Shown piece after piece: positions 1-12,500 of a stretch of 64,000 nucleotides of DNA. A model generated the notes under the pieces. The model ran no database searches. It saw only the letters and a program-made list of their open reading frames with translations, and had not been told where the DNA came from. A program made the translations under genes and the position numbers. The DNA lies in the NCBI GenBank assembly GCA_008360975.2, contig CM039183.1, forward strand, positions 79,148,350 through 79,212,349, in the 5' to 3' direction. The stretch comes from Lichenostomus cassidix (taxonomy: Eukaryota > Chordata > Aves > Passeriformes > Meliphagidae). How positions within the stretch are numbered: position 1 is the first letter of the stretch; each line of letters begins with the position of its first letter.

Positions 1-505
1 GCTGTTGCTAAAACTGAGTTCCTAAGTAAAATTTCCATGATAAAGTAATTTGTCTTTAAAGGTGTATTACTTTGTAATCCACCAGCAGCACTCTTTTGTC
101 TTTACTATCTCATTCACAAGCCTCCTTTGATGAATTAGGATACTAAAAACCCCTGTGCTGAAACTTGCACCTCTTCCCAACCACTGTCTTTGCTCAGTTT
201 ACTGACTGCAGCAATATATTTTTAACTTCTAGATTTTTGACCCTGTAGTATTGAGCTTTGGCCTTAACTGTACAGTGTAGCTTTCATCTAAGATAATAAA
301 TATATAAATAAATATCTAAAATGTGGAGAAAATGACAGTCACATTTCACACCTGCCTTGAAGACTTCTGAAGTAACAACTGGCCCTTTCTATTTTTGTAT
401 GATGATTTATTTTCCAATTCACAGCATGAGTCCACTGAAATTGTTCTTAATGGTTTGAACTGTATATTAATTGTATTGCTTATTACTAATGTTAATAATT
501 TGCAG
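1..505 (+). other. IBTK intron (3' part), no exon seen
   Basis: AT-rich sequence ending in the acceptor TTTGCAG just before the first exon of the window. I see no splice-bounded frame continuing the protein and no recognisable repeat. Confidence 0.75.
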
Positions 506-592
506 GTTGGATGGAGTCAGGCTAGAAAATGGAAAAATTAATGTTGTCAACAAGAAGAATGGGAACAAACCAAAGTTAAGTCAGAAGAAATG
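506..592 (+). CDS. IBTK: IBTK window exon 1: linker before second BTB domain
   Basis: The acceptor is TTTGCAG and the donor is ATG|GTAATT. The first G completes a split codon. The frame then reads [19 protein letters not shown] and ends in KLSQKK, with TG left over to form a cysteine codon with the next exon. It is a lysine/asparagine-rich linker that leads directly into the second BTB domain. Phases are 2 in and 2 out. Confidence 0.88.
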
Positions 593-3500
593 GTAATTTT
601 CTTTAATCAAGTTTTCCCTACCCCACCATCTTCATCTTATGCGATCTCTTTACCTGTTAAGTGTGGGCTAAGGATGATCCAACTGCGTTTTAACTTTTGG
701 TGTTCGATTGTCTCTATCATAGTAACTCAGGTTTGGAAGTTCTCCATAGATATTTATAGACTGATCTGTAAATTAGTAATTGGGTACAGAATATGCATGA
801 TGTATCGTTTTCGCTTTTTACTGTACCTTAATGTGTTCTGTGGATTAACTGTGTCTTAGAATGCTAATGCCAGGAGAAATATTATGTGGATCCAGTCAAA
901 AGCAATTTCACTGCTTTAAATCTGCTTGGTGTGACAAAAAGACTACATAGATTGGAAATAAGTAAATGTATAGTATGTTTTCTAATTTCCTTTTAGCAAA
1001 GTGATGTTTGTTTTTTAATTCCATTGATGTGATCAAGTTACTTACACCTGAAGTCTTGAATAGTCTGTTTACATAGTAAAAGCAACATTGCATGAAAGTA
1101 GCTTTTTCACAGAATCTGGGTTGCTTCATTCTCGAAATTCATCATCAAGGCCTATGGTACCTCCTGATATTGAAGAAATAGGTAACTTAACAGAGACCAT
1201 TTATGATTGACTAAAATTAGGCATAATTAATTTATTTAGTCATCGCAGTTTTGAAACAGTTATTGGCTGTGTTTTGAGGGAAATATTTCAGGTGGAATTT
1301 TTAAAGATCAACTTTGGACAAAAACATTCTCCCTGGAAAGTATTGTGACTGTACTTTTGGGTTCATGTTCTGTGATACTGTTAAAATTCAGGTGTGTTTT
1401 ATTTCAAAGGATAAATCCTAACTTGCTAAAGTAAACGTTTATTTGTAGAGTTTACAACTTGTAGCTCTTCTGAATAGTCATAGTTCTGATCCTATTAAAT
1501 ATCTTCTAGTTCATACCTCTGCGATGTGACCCTGAAATCTTTAGATGGAAAAGAATTCCCGTGTCATAAGTGTGTACTTTGTGCAAGACTTGGTATGTGT
1601 GTGTATTTTTACATATATTTATATAACATAAGTTATATTGTCTTTTATAACTGTCATTTTATTCCATCTTGAACTGAAATGCCTTTCTTTACAGATTATT
1701 TTCACAGCATGTTAAGCAGCTCATGGATTGAGGTAAGTTTGCCAAAACCATGTGTGGTGGTCTGATTTTTTTTTTGGTTTCTTTTTTTTTAAACATCAAA
1801 GACAACTTTTCAGTTTTTCCTATAATAACATATCCTAAATACAAGGGAAAAGGAAGGGCTGGATTCTTGGATTCTGTTTGCAAGAAAAAAACCCCAGAAG
1901 CCACATTTTTGGTTGCTCTGTATTTGCACTATTGAGATTGTGTATTAAATGAGATTAATAAATGTAATACTGTATATTGAAGGAAATTACTGCTTTTGTT
2001 TTAGAGATTTCGTTTGAACTAGTTCATAGATTTATAGAAAACACTGGACTGATCTTCTTATGGAGTACTGCTCTGGACAAATTTTCACTTTCTTTCTGTA
2101 AAAGATCTTACAATTTAAATAGAGTGCAGTTTGGAATAGCTTGTCATAAGTACTGAGTGCAAGAGACAGCAGGATTGAGAGTCAATGTATAGAACCTCCA
2201 GCTGACTTTCACTGTTAAATGAAAGCGAGGATATCAGGAACTGTTCTACATAGTCACCAACTGCTGTTTCAAAAGGTGTAGATTTTTATTTTGTCTTCAT
2301 TCCTATTTGCTGTGTGTCAATGCCCTGGTTGTCCCCGGATATTGTAATTTTGCTAAATACCTCTGCTTAACTACCTGAGTACTACTGATAATGGAAAGAG
2401 AGAAAAGGTGTAATTGGAGAAGCATTTTTCTGAGACTGAAAGCTAAAGCAGTGTGCAGTAGTTTCTCAAATTTCTTAGCTTTCTGGCAATACATCAAGAA
2501 CCTCGTGAAATACTGGCAGATCAGTTCTGCTGTGACAGAGAACTTCACCTGTCCTTAAGGTTACTGTGCTGCCTTTTCCTCAATCATCCTTGAGAAAACA
2601 TATCTGAAACACTGTGAAACAAATGGTCTATTTAAGGGGTTCTTCTGGTTCTTCTTAGGTGTTAGATGTCCATTTGTATAATGGATTTCTATATTAGTAG
2701 CATGTAGTTCGTAAGTTACCTTTTATTTTGTAAGTAAATCTAAACCAACCTAAATTAATAAGTAAATATTTTGTGAAGCAAGGGCTCTAGATGTTATATA
2801 AAAATCTTAATGTCTGTAAGAGGTTTTTAAACTTTAGCAAGAAAATATGTCAGTTCCAGTAGTACATTCTAATGCAAAATAAATACTTCAGTGTGAAGCT
2901 TTACTTGAGTACCACCTGAAGTAAACCAAAGTTGTTTAGCAGTGATATTGCATAAACACAAATGGTGACAGTTACATGGTTTAATGGCTAATGTTTGCTC
3001 ATACAAAAGCTTTACCTTAATGGTTAGGATGGTTCTTCAACTGGAGGACATGATGAAGACCTTCCTTTCAGAGAGATTAACAGTAGTGACTACTTCAATA
3101 TTATTGTTATTTGGGAACTTGTGATTTTAGTAGATGTTTTGACCTTGGAAGGAAGGCAGTTCAGTACTTGCATAAAGGGCTCTTGTATTTCTACTTTTAG
3201 AGAATTAAAAGTAATATAAATGGTACTTTAAAATAATATAATCAAGGAGGATTATTGGAGTAGATGGTCAGAGTGATCAAACATGAAACTATTTCATGGA
3301 TATTTATTCAGAAGTTTGAGCAGATTTTAATCACTCTGCTACCATCATTTCTTAATTGAGAAACTTGGACAGATTTTATACAAATGCTTAAGTAATTGTT
3401 TAACTGTGAAAATGTTACCCTTGATCTGAGTAATTTTCTTAATAAAATTACTGTCTTAATTTTGTATTTTGTTCCAAGTAGTCAGCTTCTCTTACTATTT

Positions 3501-6500
3501 CTGTTTCCTATTTTTTTCAATACTTTTTTTCAATACTTTTACCTTTTAGGCTACCTGTTCAGCTCTGGAAATGCCAATCCATTCTGACATACTACAGATA
3601 ATTGTGGATTACCTATATACAGATGAAGCTCTTGCCATAAAAGGTGCCATTAATATATTTTCAACTATAGCTCTTTAAAATAGAAATTCAAAACTTAATA
3701 TGCTTGTGTTGAAGTTACATGTAAAAAAACTAAAATTCTTGTGCTGTGAAAATCCCATCAAAATTTTTGAAGCCATTATATTTGTGCTTTGGTAAAATCT
3801 TAATTGAAGCTGTATGTGTTACAGTTGCTTTTGATTTACCCACAGTGCTTACATGATGCTTTGTTTTCCAGATTCTCAAAATGTGGAGTTCATATGTAAT
3901 GTTCTTGTGGTAGCAGACCAGCTTCTTATATCCAGACTCAAAGAAATCTGTGAAGTAGCAATTGCAGAAAAACGTGAGTTCTTCCACTTGTATTATAAAG
4001 GGTTAGAGAATAAAAAATGGTATTTTTAGATATTCTTGCCTTTTTGCTGCACAGAATTTATGTATATTCCTTTCAGCTGGCTATATTTTGCTGTTGTCTA
4101 CTAATAGTTGCTTCTTTAGTCTGAGCAATATTCTAGGTTAGCATCATCTTCCACTCCTTATGCATCATCATCTTAATCACATACTCTTTATTAAAAAAAG
4201 TAAAAAAAAAAAAAAAAAGCTAACTGCCCCCAAACCCCTATAAAATCTTTGTTTCATTGAATTCAAATTTCTTTTCTTTAAAATACAATAACATTAATTC
4301 TGTTTCTATTTCTGTCCTTGTATTTAATGTTCCCTCTCTTTTACTCCCCTTAATTTTTTCTTACTCCCTACTAAATTGGAACATTTGGAATTTGAACAAC
4401 TGTTTATGCTGTATATGAAACTTGCAATTTTTACCTTCCTTTTTTCCCTTTGTTTTGTACTTCTGAGTTTTATTGTTTTGAAATTGATCAGTTGGTAGGT
4501 TGGGTTTTTTGGTTCTGTGAAACAGTCATTGCATGCAAACTGCTACAAAGCTACATGGAGCTTCCTATAGTTTATGGCCATTTGAGCATTTCTTCAAGGA
4601 ATGGTGCAGTATATGATGTGTTTCAATAACTAGACCGTACTGTACAATAAGTGTTAAAACTGCTGTTTGATAACACAGCAAATTATCTAATTTAGTTTCT
4701 TGTGTTTTGTCTCTGCAGTTACCTTAAAGAATGCTGCTGAGCTGCTGGAGTTCTCAGCAATGTATAAAGCTGAACAGCTAAAATTGTCCTGCTTGCAGTT
4801 CATAGGACTCAATATGGCAGCTTTGCTGGAAGCAAGGTAAGCGGGAATGCAAATGTGTTAATGTATTAGTTGTAAAATTTAAACATCCTGAAAAGGCAAA
4901 AGGATTGCAAGAACTCATATGGACAGTTAAATGTTAAAATGCAACTGAATTATGCCAATTTAAAGGTAGGCTCATTTTTGCTAGTTAGGGAGAGAGAAAC
5001 TAGTTGAATATCTGTACATACTGTACCAGTTCTGTAGTACAAAACCATATGTTACAGTCTGGCATGAAGAGCCTTGCTTGAATTCAGTGGGCTTTGACAT
5101 TAGGCCTAGTCTTTTTTGAGGTTTTAAAAGTGTTTTTGAAGATGAATAAAACTGCTGTGGGTTTTTTCTTTTCCCTCCCTTTGGAGGTTTTTTTTCTGGG
5201 GGATGGGATTATTGTGGGGGTTTTTTGTTTGTCTTACGATTGTTTGTTTGGGGTTTTGTTTTTTTTTTTTAAACATGTTTGTTATGATACATATTTGATT
5301 TATTTTAAGTAGGTTTATTATATAGCTGCTGCATTTTCCAAAGAGGATGGGCCTGCCATCCGATAGTCTTGTTGCTTAAAGTGTCTGCAGTGAGAGTTGA
5401 ACAAATTACTTTATTATCCTCACTTTCCACAATGATTCTTCTAAAGTTCTGAGAAGCTGAAGGTGTGCTCTGGCCTTCCTTCTCTTGATGCTTTTGGACA
5501 GACCTTCAGATTGCTTCCTAAGTGCATATCATCTTCTCAGAGCAAACTTTTTCAGCTCTGATCGCAGTTCTTTTCTAGCAAAATCTTAAAAAAAACACAA
5601 AAAAAACCCAGCCAAAGAAGAAAATTCCATCTCTATTGCTAGTCCTCTCTGTCCTGTTTGTCAGACTTCTTTTCACTTGTAGAAGTTCTTAGAGACTTAA
5701 AACAGTTCAGAATACCAGCACTTCATTGCCATGTCACACAGCAGATTTGCTTGCATGGCAGGTACAGGAGTTCATTCATAATAGCAATTTTCCTCTTCAC
5801 ATCTTCATAAAATAAATATTCTAACCTTTGATTATGGAGGGAAGAGTAAAAGTATAATAAAATTGCCTTAAATATTACTTGAAATTGGATTTGTTTCATC
5901 TTAAGCCTAGAAAGAACATGCAGCATTCTTACAATGATTAAGACTGTATCTGCATTTTAGTGAAATCTGAAAATTTTAATATTGGGTAGAAGGACCTTTG
6001 ATTTGAGATACCTGAGAAACTGAACTTAGTCCTGACAGCTTTGTGCAAGGAGAACTAACTGCCCACATGAACAAGACATTCTGTTGAATCAGGTTTGTTT
6101 CCGTAGTATTATTTTTTGGCATAAATGTCTATGTTGTGTGTTGTGTTTGAGTTTTATGGAGTATTTACATAGAGTATTTAGATACGTGTCAGGAAGACTT
6201 GGCAGTATGCAGAAATAGGTAAAGCAATGACCAGTTCTTTGTAACTTAACTACATAGGTCTATATTGGCTGTGACCTTAAGTAAAGGTAGGTGGAAAGGT
6301 TGTTTAATCCTGCCTAACAGAGGCATTGATTAGTTTCTATTTTGTGTTCAGTGTCTTTCCTTAGACCTGACCACCACGAATAGGTGATAATTCCTATAGG
6401 TGATATTCATCCAAAATGTTCATTGGAATTTTTCACTAATGTGATTTTTTAATAAGCTGTTAAGATGAATTTGTTTTTTAAAAACAAAGATAATTTTTTT

Positions 6501-9500
6501 TAGGACTCTGGATGTCTTAAGTGATGAAGTTGTGAAGGATCTTTCTGTTTATTACAGGAACATGGTAAGTTGTACAACTTGAGTGTAAGCTTATTAGGTG
6601 TAAAATGAGAGTAACAAGTGATAATAACATACCTGTGGAGTCTGTAGGCAACAGGCTAAATGTGGAATATCTGACCCAAAGGATAAAGTTGTCTGCTGTT
6701 ATTATGACTCTCAAGGAACTCATGTTTCATTACTCGCTAGCTACTCCTGCAAGAGTGTTGTGTCTTTTAAATTAATTAATTATACACATTAAATGTATTA
6801 ATGTTCTGTAATTAATAATTGTTGCATGAAACAGTGCAAGCAAAACCTATGGAAAACAACATCCCTTACTTAGAAGAAAGGAGAAGAATGCTGAAAAGTT
6901 CAGGGTGATCATATAGATGCTAAAATCAGTAAAAAGATTAATGTGAAAGTTGAACTTTAATGCAAAAGTCAAAACCAAAACACATTATAATCCAGTATTC
7001 TTTAACTGTAAAAGAAAAATGTTTGCAAAATCTTGAGGCAGTTTTTTTCCAGAAGTTATAGATAGGTGAAACATACGCATTTCGAGTCTGTCACTTAAAA
7101 TAGTTCTCCTATTTTGCTTAAAGATGTAACTTAGATTTATAAGCTTGTTAAGTAATTAATTGCCTGATCTGTGAAAGTGTTTTAAATGACAGTTGGTTTA
7201 GTCCTTTTACATAGATTTGCTTGCATACAACTTAAAAGAAACTTAATGTAATGGCTTTTACAACTACAGATTCCAGCTATGGTCAGGAGGGTAATTACTC
7301 CATATCCAGATGGACCTGACATAAGTTCTTTTGAGCCTGAAGATGGAGAGAACTTTGTATTTTTAAGGGAAGAAATGAATACAGAACAAAATTCTCAGTA
7401 AGTATCTGTTTTTGCATCAATATTTTTAACTAGATGAAGTGTGTGGTATTAATCCCATTTGCATTGGTGCCTGACTGTCTTTAAGTTCAGAATTGGAATA
7501 TTAAGAATTGGATATTTCAAAGACTGCTCTCAGTTCCCCTAAGTATTTGAAAATGTTGCAAAACTGCAGCAGAGCAATTTCAGTTTATAAGTAGCATGTG
7601 AGTAAAGGTTACAAAACAAGCTTTCATAGCAATGTTTGGGAGTTGTGCATGTGATGAGAGTACCTTTGTATGTGTGAGACCAACTATGGAGTTCATTGAA
7701 CTTCACTGAACTAGGAGAAATCAAAAAAGAAAAAACAGACTTGAATGCACTATGCTATTTGAGATCTATTTGAAAAATTGGGATAACCTGCCTTTCTTGA
7801 TATTAACGGAATTGGCAAGTGAAATACAGAGCTTTGTAGTGTGATAGGATGATGTGGTAGTAGGCTTCCAGATAGTGGGATACAATGTCACTGTGCAGAA
7901 GAAGCCTCACCTGCAGTATTGTGTACTGTTCTGACCACTTGTGTCAGGAAAAGTTGCAGTAAATTACCTAGTATAGGTAAGAATTAGTAGATCAAGGGAA
8001 CTGAGGGGCTATTTTGTTTTTGACTTCAAGTCTTGCAGTGTTTTCCAAGGCTGCATGGTAGCTTCTAGGGAATTGGGCAGTCCAAGGATTAAAAAGTGAA
8101 CCCCCCGAGCACTGTAAGGTAGTGATGCAGGAATGATTAAGTAGTTATGTAGTTACTTTGCAAAACGTTGCTTAAAGAAGCTTTGAAATAGGGTGCTGTA
8201 TCTGCCTTTCTTATTATTCTGAATCTCTAGTAGTATTGTTAAAATGAAAGATGCCTTTTATTTGATTTCACTCTTCCTAATAGCATTGGAGGAACACATG
8301 ACATTTAGATAGCATCACCCTATATCTGCTTTGTTGTAAAATTAGTGTTATCACAATGTTAATGTTCATATGGGGGACAAATGAGACCAACTGTGGCATT
8401 TATTGCACTTCAGTAATTTAGGAGAAATGAACAGAGAAAAAAAGTGGAGACTTGTCTGTAATTTGCTTTATGTCAGTTGCTGTGATGTGTAGCAGGTTTA
8501 ATCTGACCTAGATGGCAGTGCCAGCCTGTGCAGCAGCTGTATCTTCCACTGTCTCAGCAGAAGTCTTTGCACAATATAATTGTCCAGAGATTAGATCTAG
8601 ATTGGAAAGAGTTTTTTCTTTTCCTCCTGGTTTCCTTTTTTCCCCCCAAAATCATTTATGGAGTAGTCGTTCCAGTGCATAAGCAGAGCAGGAACAAGCA
8701 GCTAGTGCAAGCTGGTGAGATCAGGTACTACTGCTTGAAGTATAAGTGCTGCTGCTGACTGAAAAACTTGACATTGACAATGCAGCTCAATTTCTTTGTC
8801 TTTAATGCATTTTGGGGGTTTTTGGGGGTTTTTTTCCCTATTAGGGAAGCCCTTTTCAAGAAAGCGAAAACTAAGGCTAAAAAGAAGCCACGAAAACGGT
8901 CTGACAGCTCTGGAGGATATAATCTATCAGATATTATTCAGAGTCCTGCCTCTACAGGTCAGTGGGAAAGAGATTCCTTTCAGGTATAAAACCAGAACAT
9001 GAAGTGTAATACGCAATTCAATGCAGTTTCTGTATTGCAAGAAGGAAATCTTAGAAAGATTATTTATTTTCTCGTGAAGACTACATTTAAATTTAAATTG
9101 TGAATTCTTGAGATTAAGGTTTTTTTTGAAAGGATGCTTGTCATATGGAGTTTGTGCCCAAAGTTCAGATAAAAGCATGTATTTTATCAAAGATAATAGA
9201 CATTTTCTCATGTGGTTTCAGTAAGCGGAACATTTCTATTAATGCCTTGTGGGGTTTTTTTCTGGAGTACAAGGAATAAATTAGCCCCTTTTTATTGAAA
9301 AGGTTGTAGAAGACTTCAAAGGAAAAGTGTTGTTATTTGTATATTGTGAGACAGAGAAATAAAACTGGGAATAATATTCTGAAAAAATATTTAAGGTGGT
9401 CTGAAATTTGCTTATACTTACTACAGTCTAGTATTCTGGACTGTAAACTTCTGGTTATTTCATATTCATCATATAGAGTGAATAATTTTTTCTGTTTGTT

Positions 9501-12500
9501 AAGCATTGTTTAGTCTGGCTCTCGTGATTTAATAGTTCTACTATCTTTTCTTATTTGTAGGCTCAGTAAAACTGGATAAAACTAACTCCATAGAATCACT
9601 TCCAGAACTCTTGACATCTGACTCAGAAGGTAGTTACGCGGGAGTGGGTAGTCCCAGAGACTTGCAGTCCCCTGACTTCACAAAAGGATTTCATCCAGAG
9701 AGGACTGAGGTTGGGTTTCTTCTTTTTTTCTTTTTGTGTTTATCTAGTCCATCAAAGACAGAGTTTGTATTTTGGAGTCTTTCTGTGAAGCTGTTGTACT
9801 TATAATGGAGTAGACAACTTTAAGTCATTATTGTTTATTTGATTAAGAAAAAAATCAGTGTTTGTAGCATTTATTCAACAATTTTCTGCCTGATTTTTAG
9901 ATGAAGGACAAAGTATGCAGTCAGGGTATGAAACCCTCTCAACCTAGCAAGGAGATGAAGTCATACAAGGGAGCATCAGCATTGACACAGTCTGTTCCAC
10001 AGACCATTCCCAGTGCCAGACACAACTCTGCAAGCTCTCCCAACTGGGTAGCAACCAGTTTCAGGTGGAGTAATACTTACAATCACTGTTCTACACTTGG
10101 TAGTGAAAGCTAATAATGTTCTGTTCAGACTAAAAAGCTGTCTGCTCTTCAAAACAATCATACATTACTTGACGTGTGAACTCAAAATTTTGATAATTTA
10201 ATAAAAGGGGTACATTTTTCAATTATTCATTAGGAAAAGCAGTGCTATAGATATTTTTTCTTATTTTTTTTAATTGATACCAGTCTGTATTTCTAATATC
10301 TGATTTTAGAACACCTACTTTGTTAATACTTCGTAAAATACTTGAGAGTTTTTTGTAAAATCAGACCATGCTTGAAGCCATTAGAAGCTCCATTGTACTT
10401 GAAGATTTTTTTAGGCCTTTAGACTTAAATGGGCAGTAAAAATCAACACCACAGGTTTAACGGGTACAGTAATAAAAAAAGTGTAGTATTATTTTTTTAT
10501 ATGTAGGGAGGGATGGAGGAAGTGCTGCTTACATTTTATTTCAAAGTCTGTCCTTTGATTGAATTATAGCACAGCTTAGTTTAAAAATGCCTTTAAATAA
10601 ACACATTCAAATTTGTAGTTTCATGTAAAGCTTGGTAATATCTAGATTTAATTCATACTCATTTCTGTAGAAGTTTAAAATTAGGTCATTTATGAAAAAA
10701 AAGATTGATTCCTGAAGTTTGAGAATGTTACTGATGTTTGTGTAAAACTCTGACAGCAAAAACTGTTCTGTTTATCATGTGAAATAATTTTAATCCTGTT
10801 CTTCAAAGAGAGATTTAATTCAACCTTCAGTACAGAGCTGTGAGCAGTGTTTCTCTATTACTTAGCACGAGCATTTGACTACTAAATAAGTATCCTGGGT
10901 TTAGGTGTCTAATTTTTTTAACATAATCATAGTTCACATCTTTTTGTTTCATAATATAAAGAGTCTTGAAAGTATTTTTATAGTGTGCTCTTAAATATGT
11001 ATATATTTATAAAAGTTTTGTCAGAAACATTTTATTTGAGGTTTGCCATAATTGAGGAAACAGACATAAATTATACAACCAGTTACCAATCTTATGTATG
11101 ATTTAGAGGATTTCAGTGAAGGCTGGAACTGTGGAATGTAAGTAAAAATCAGTTCCTTGTAAGGTAACTTTTTATTTTTTGTTTAGCCCTGCCAGCCCTC
11201 CTGCTATGGATCTGAGAACCATCATGGAAATTGAAGAAAGTATGCAGAAATGTGGAACCATGCCAAAGGCAAATTCAGGGTTGGTAAAAAACCAAAATCT
11301 ATAAAAAAAAGTGTGATAGGTTAGGTTGTTATGAATTTACTTAGTGGTTTAGGCTGCTCAGAGTTTAAAAAAAAGCAGGAGAAAACTTGTTCTATTTGGT
11401 TTTGAACAGCTTTGTTTACTTCAGTTCATTATGTTTTTCTGTGAGCATACAAAATTTATCCCTTTATTTTACTCTATTTTTTTTGGTCAACTACTGCAAA
11501 AGCATAAGTGAACTAGTACCTTAAATAAGTGGCCTGCTCTGCTAAACCTTTCTATTTCCAACTAAAAAGAATTAATTCTTGTCCCTAGGACTTTGGAAAT
11601 TACTTGTGGATGAGTACTGTAGTTGAGAAGTTTGTTTCTTGTTTTGCATTCTCTGATCTCTCTCCCAGCACCTGTGTCTTCATGATGACAATTCTTCAGA
11701 CAGAAGCCGGGGTAGAAGGGTAGAGAGATGTACCTTTTTACAAGGCAGAGTATTAATCCTAGTGCTTTTTAAGTGGTGACATGTGGAAGAGAGCTGGAGC
11801 CGACTCTCATGACCTTTGAGGTGTGGCATTCTAATGAAGGAGAGTTAGGACAATACTCATGGTGAAGGCTTGCCTGCTGGTTAGATTCAGAAGCTGCAAA
11901 CAAAACAGCCAAAACTGAACAATCCAAATAGCTTAGAAAAGAAAATTATTACAGATAGAAGAAATGGCTGTTGGCTGCTGTATACATTTTTTTAATGTAT
12001 TAATGTATTTGGTTTAAGGGAGCTAAGCTTGACAGTCTCTGAAAAATCGCAAGATTAGAAAATAGTCTTCATCTGGTGGTAGTCCTCTTTTGGAGACCTG
12101 ATTCCTACTCTGCATGTTTTCATTTACAGACATCAATGTGAAGAATACTTCTGCGATGCTTTTCTTTCTATCACTCTCAGTACTAATTGATCTTTTTTTG
12201 CTTCCCAGCCATCTGAGCCCTCCCCCCCTTGCCTTTTGGCACTCTAAACAAAGTATTTTGGTCTAGGAAAGAATTATTTCTCAATTTAATTTGCAGGATT
12301 AAAGGTGAGTCCTCTCCAAGGACACTGATCTTACATTTTCTTCCTTTGCAATGTCTATTCACAGCAGAATGGTGTCTCATGGAATCAAGCTTTCTCAGAA
12401 GCAAAGGAAAATGATTGCCCTGGCAGCAAAAGATAATGGATCAGTAACCAGCAGCCCAGAGCCTACCTCTCTGGTTACTACACCACCTCCACCTATGAAA

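Noticed and set aside
4203..4218. A16 run as tail of a processed retrocopy
   Set aside because: The sequence before it is intronic, with no spliced-gene remnant and no flanking duplication.
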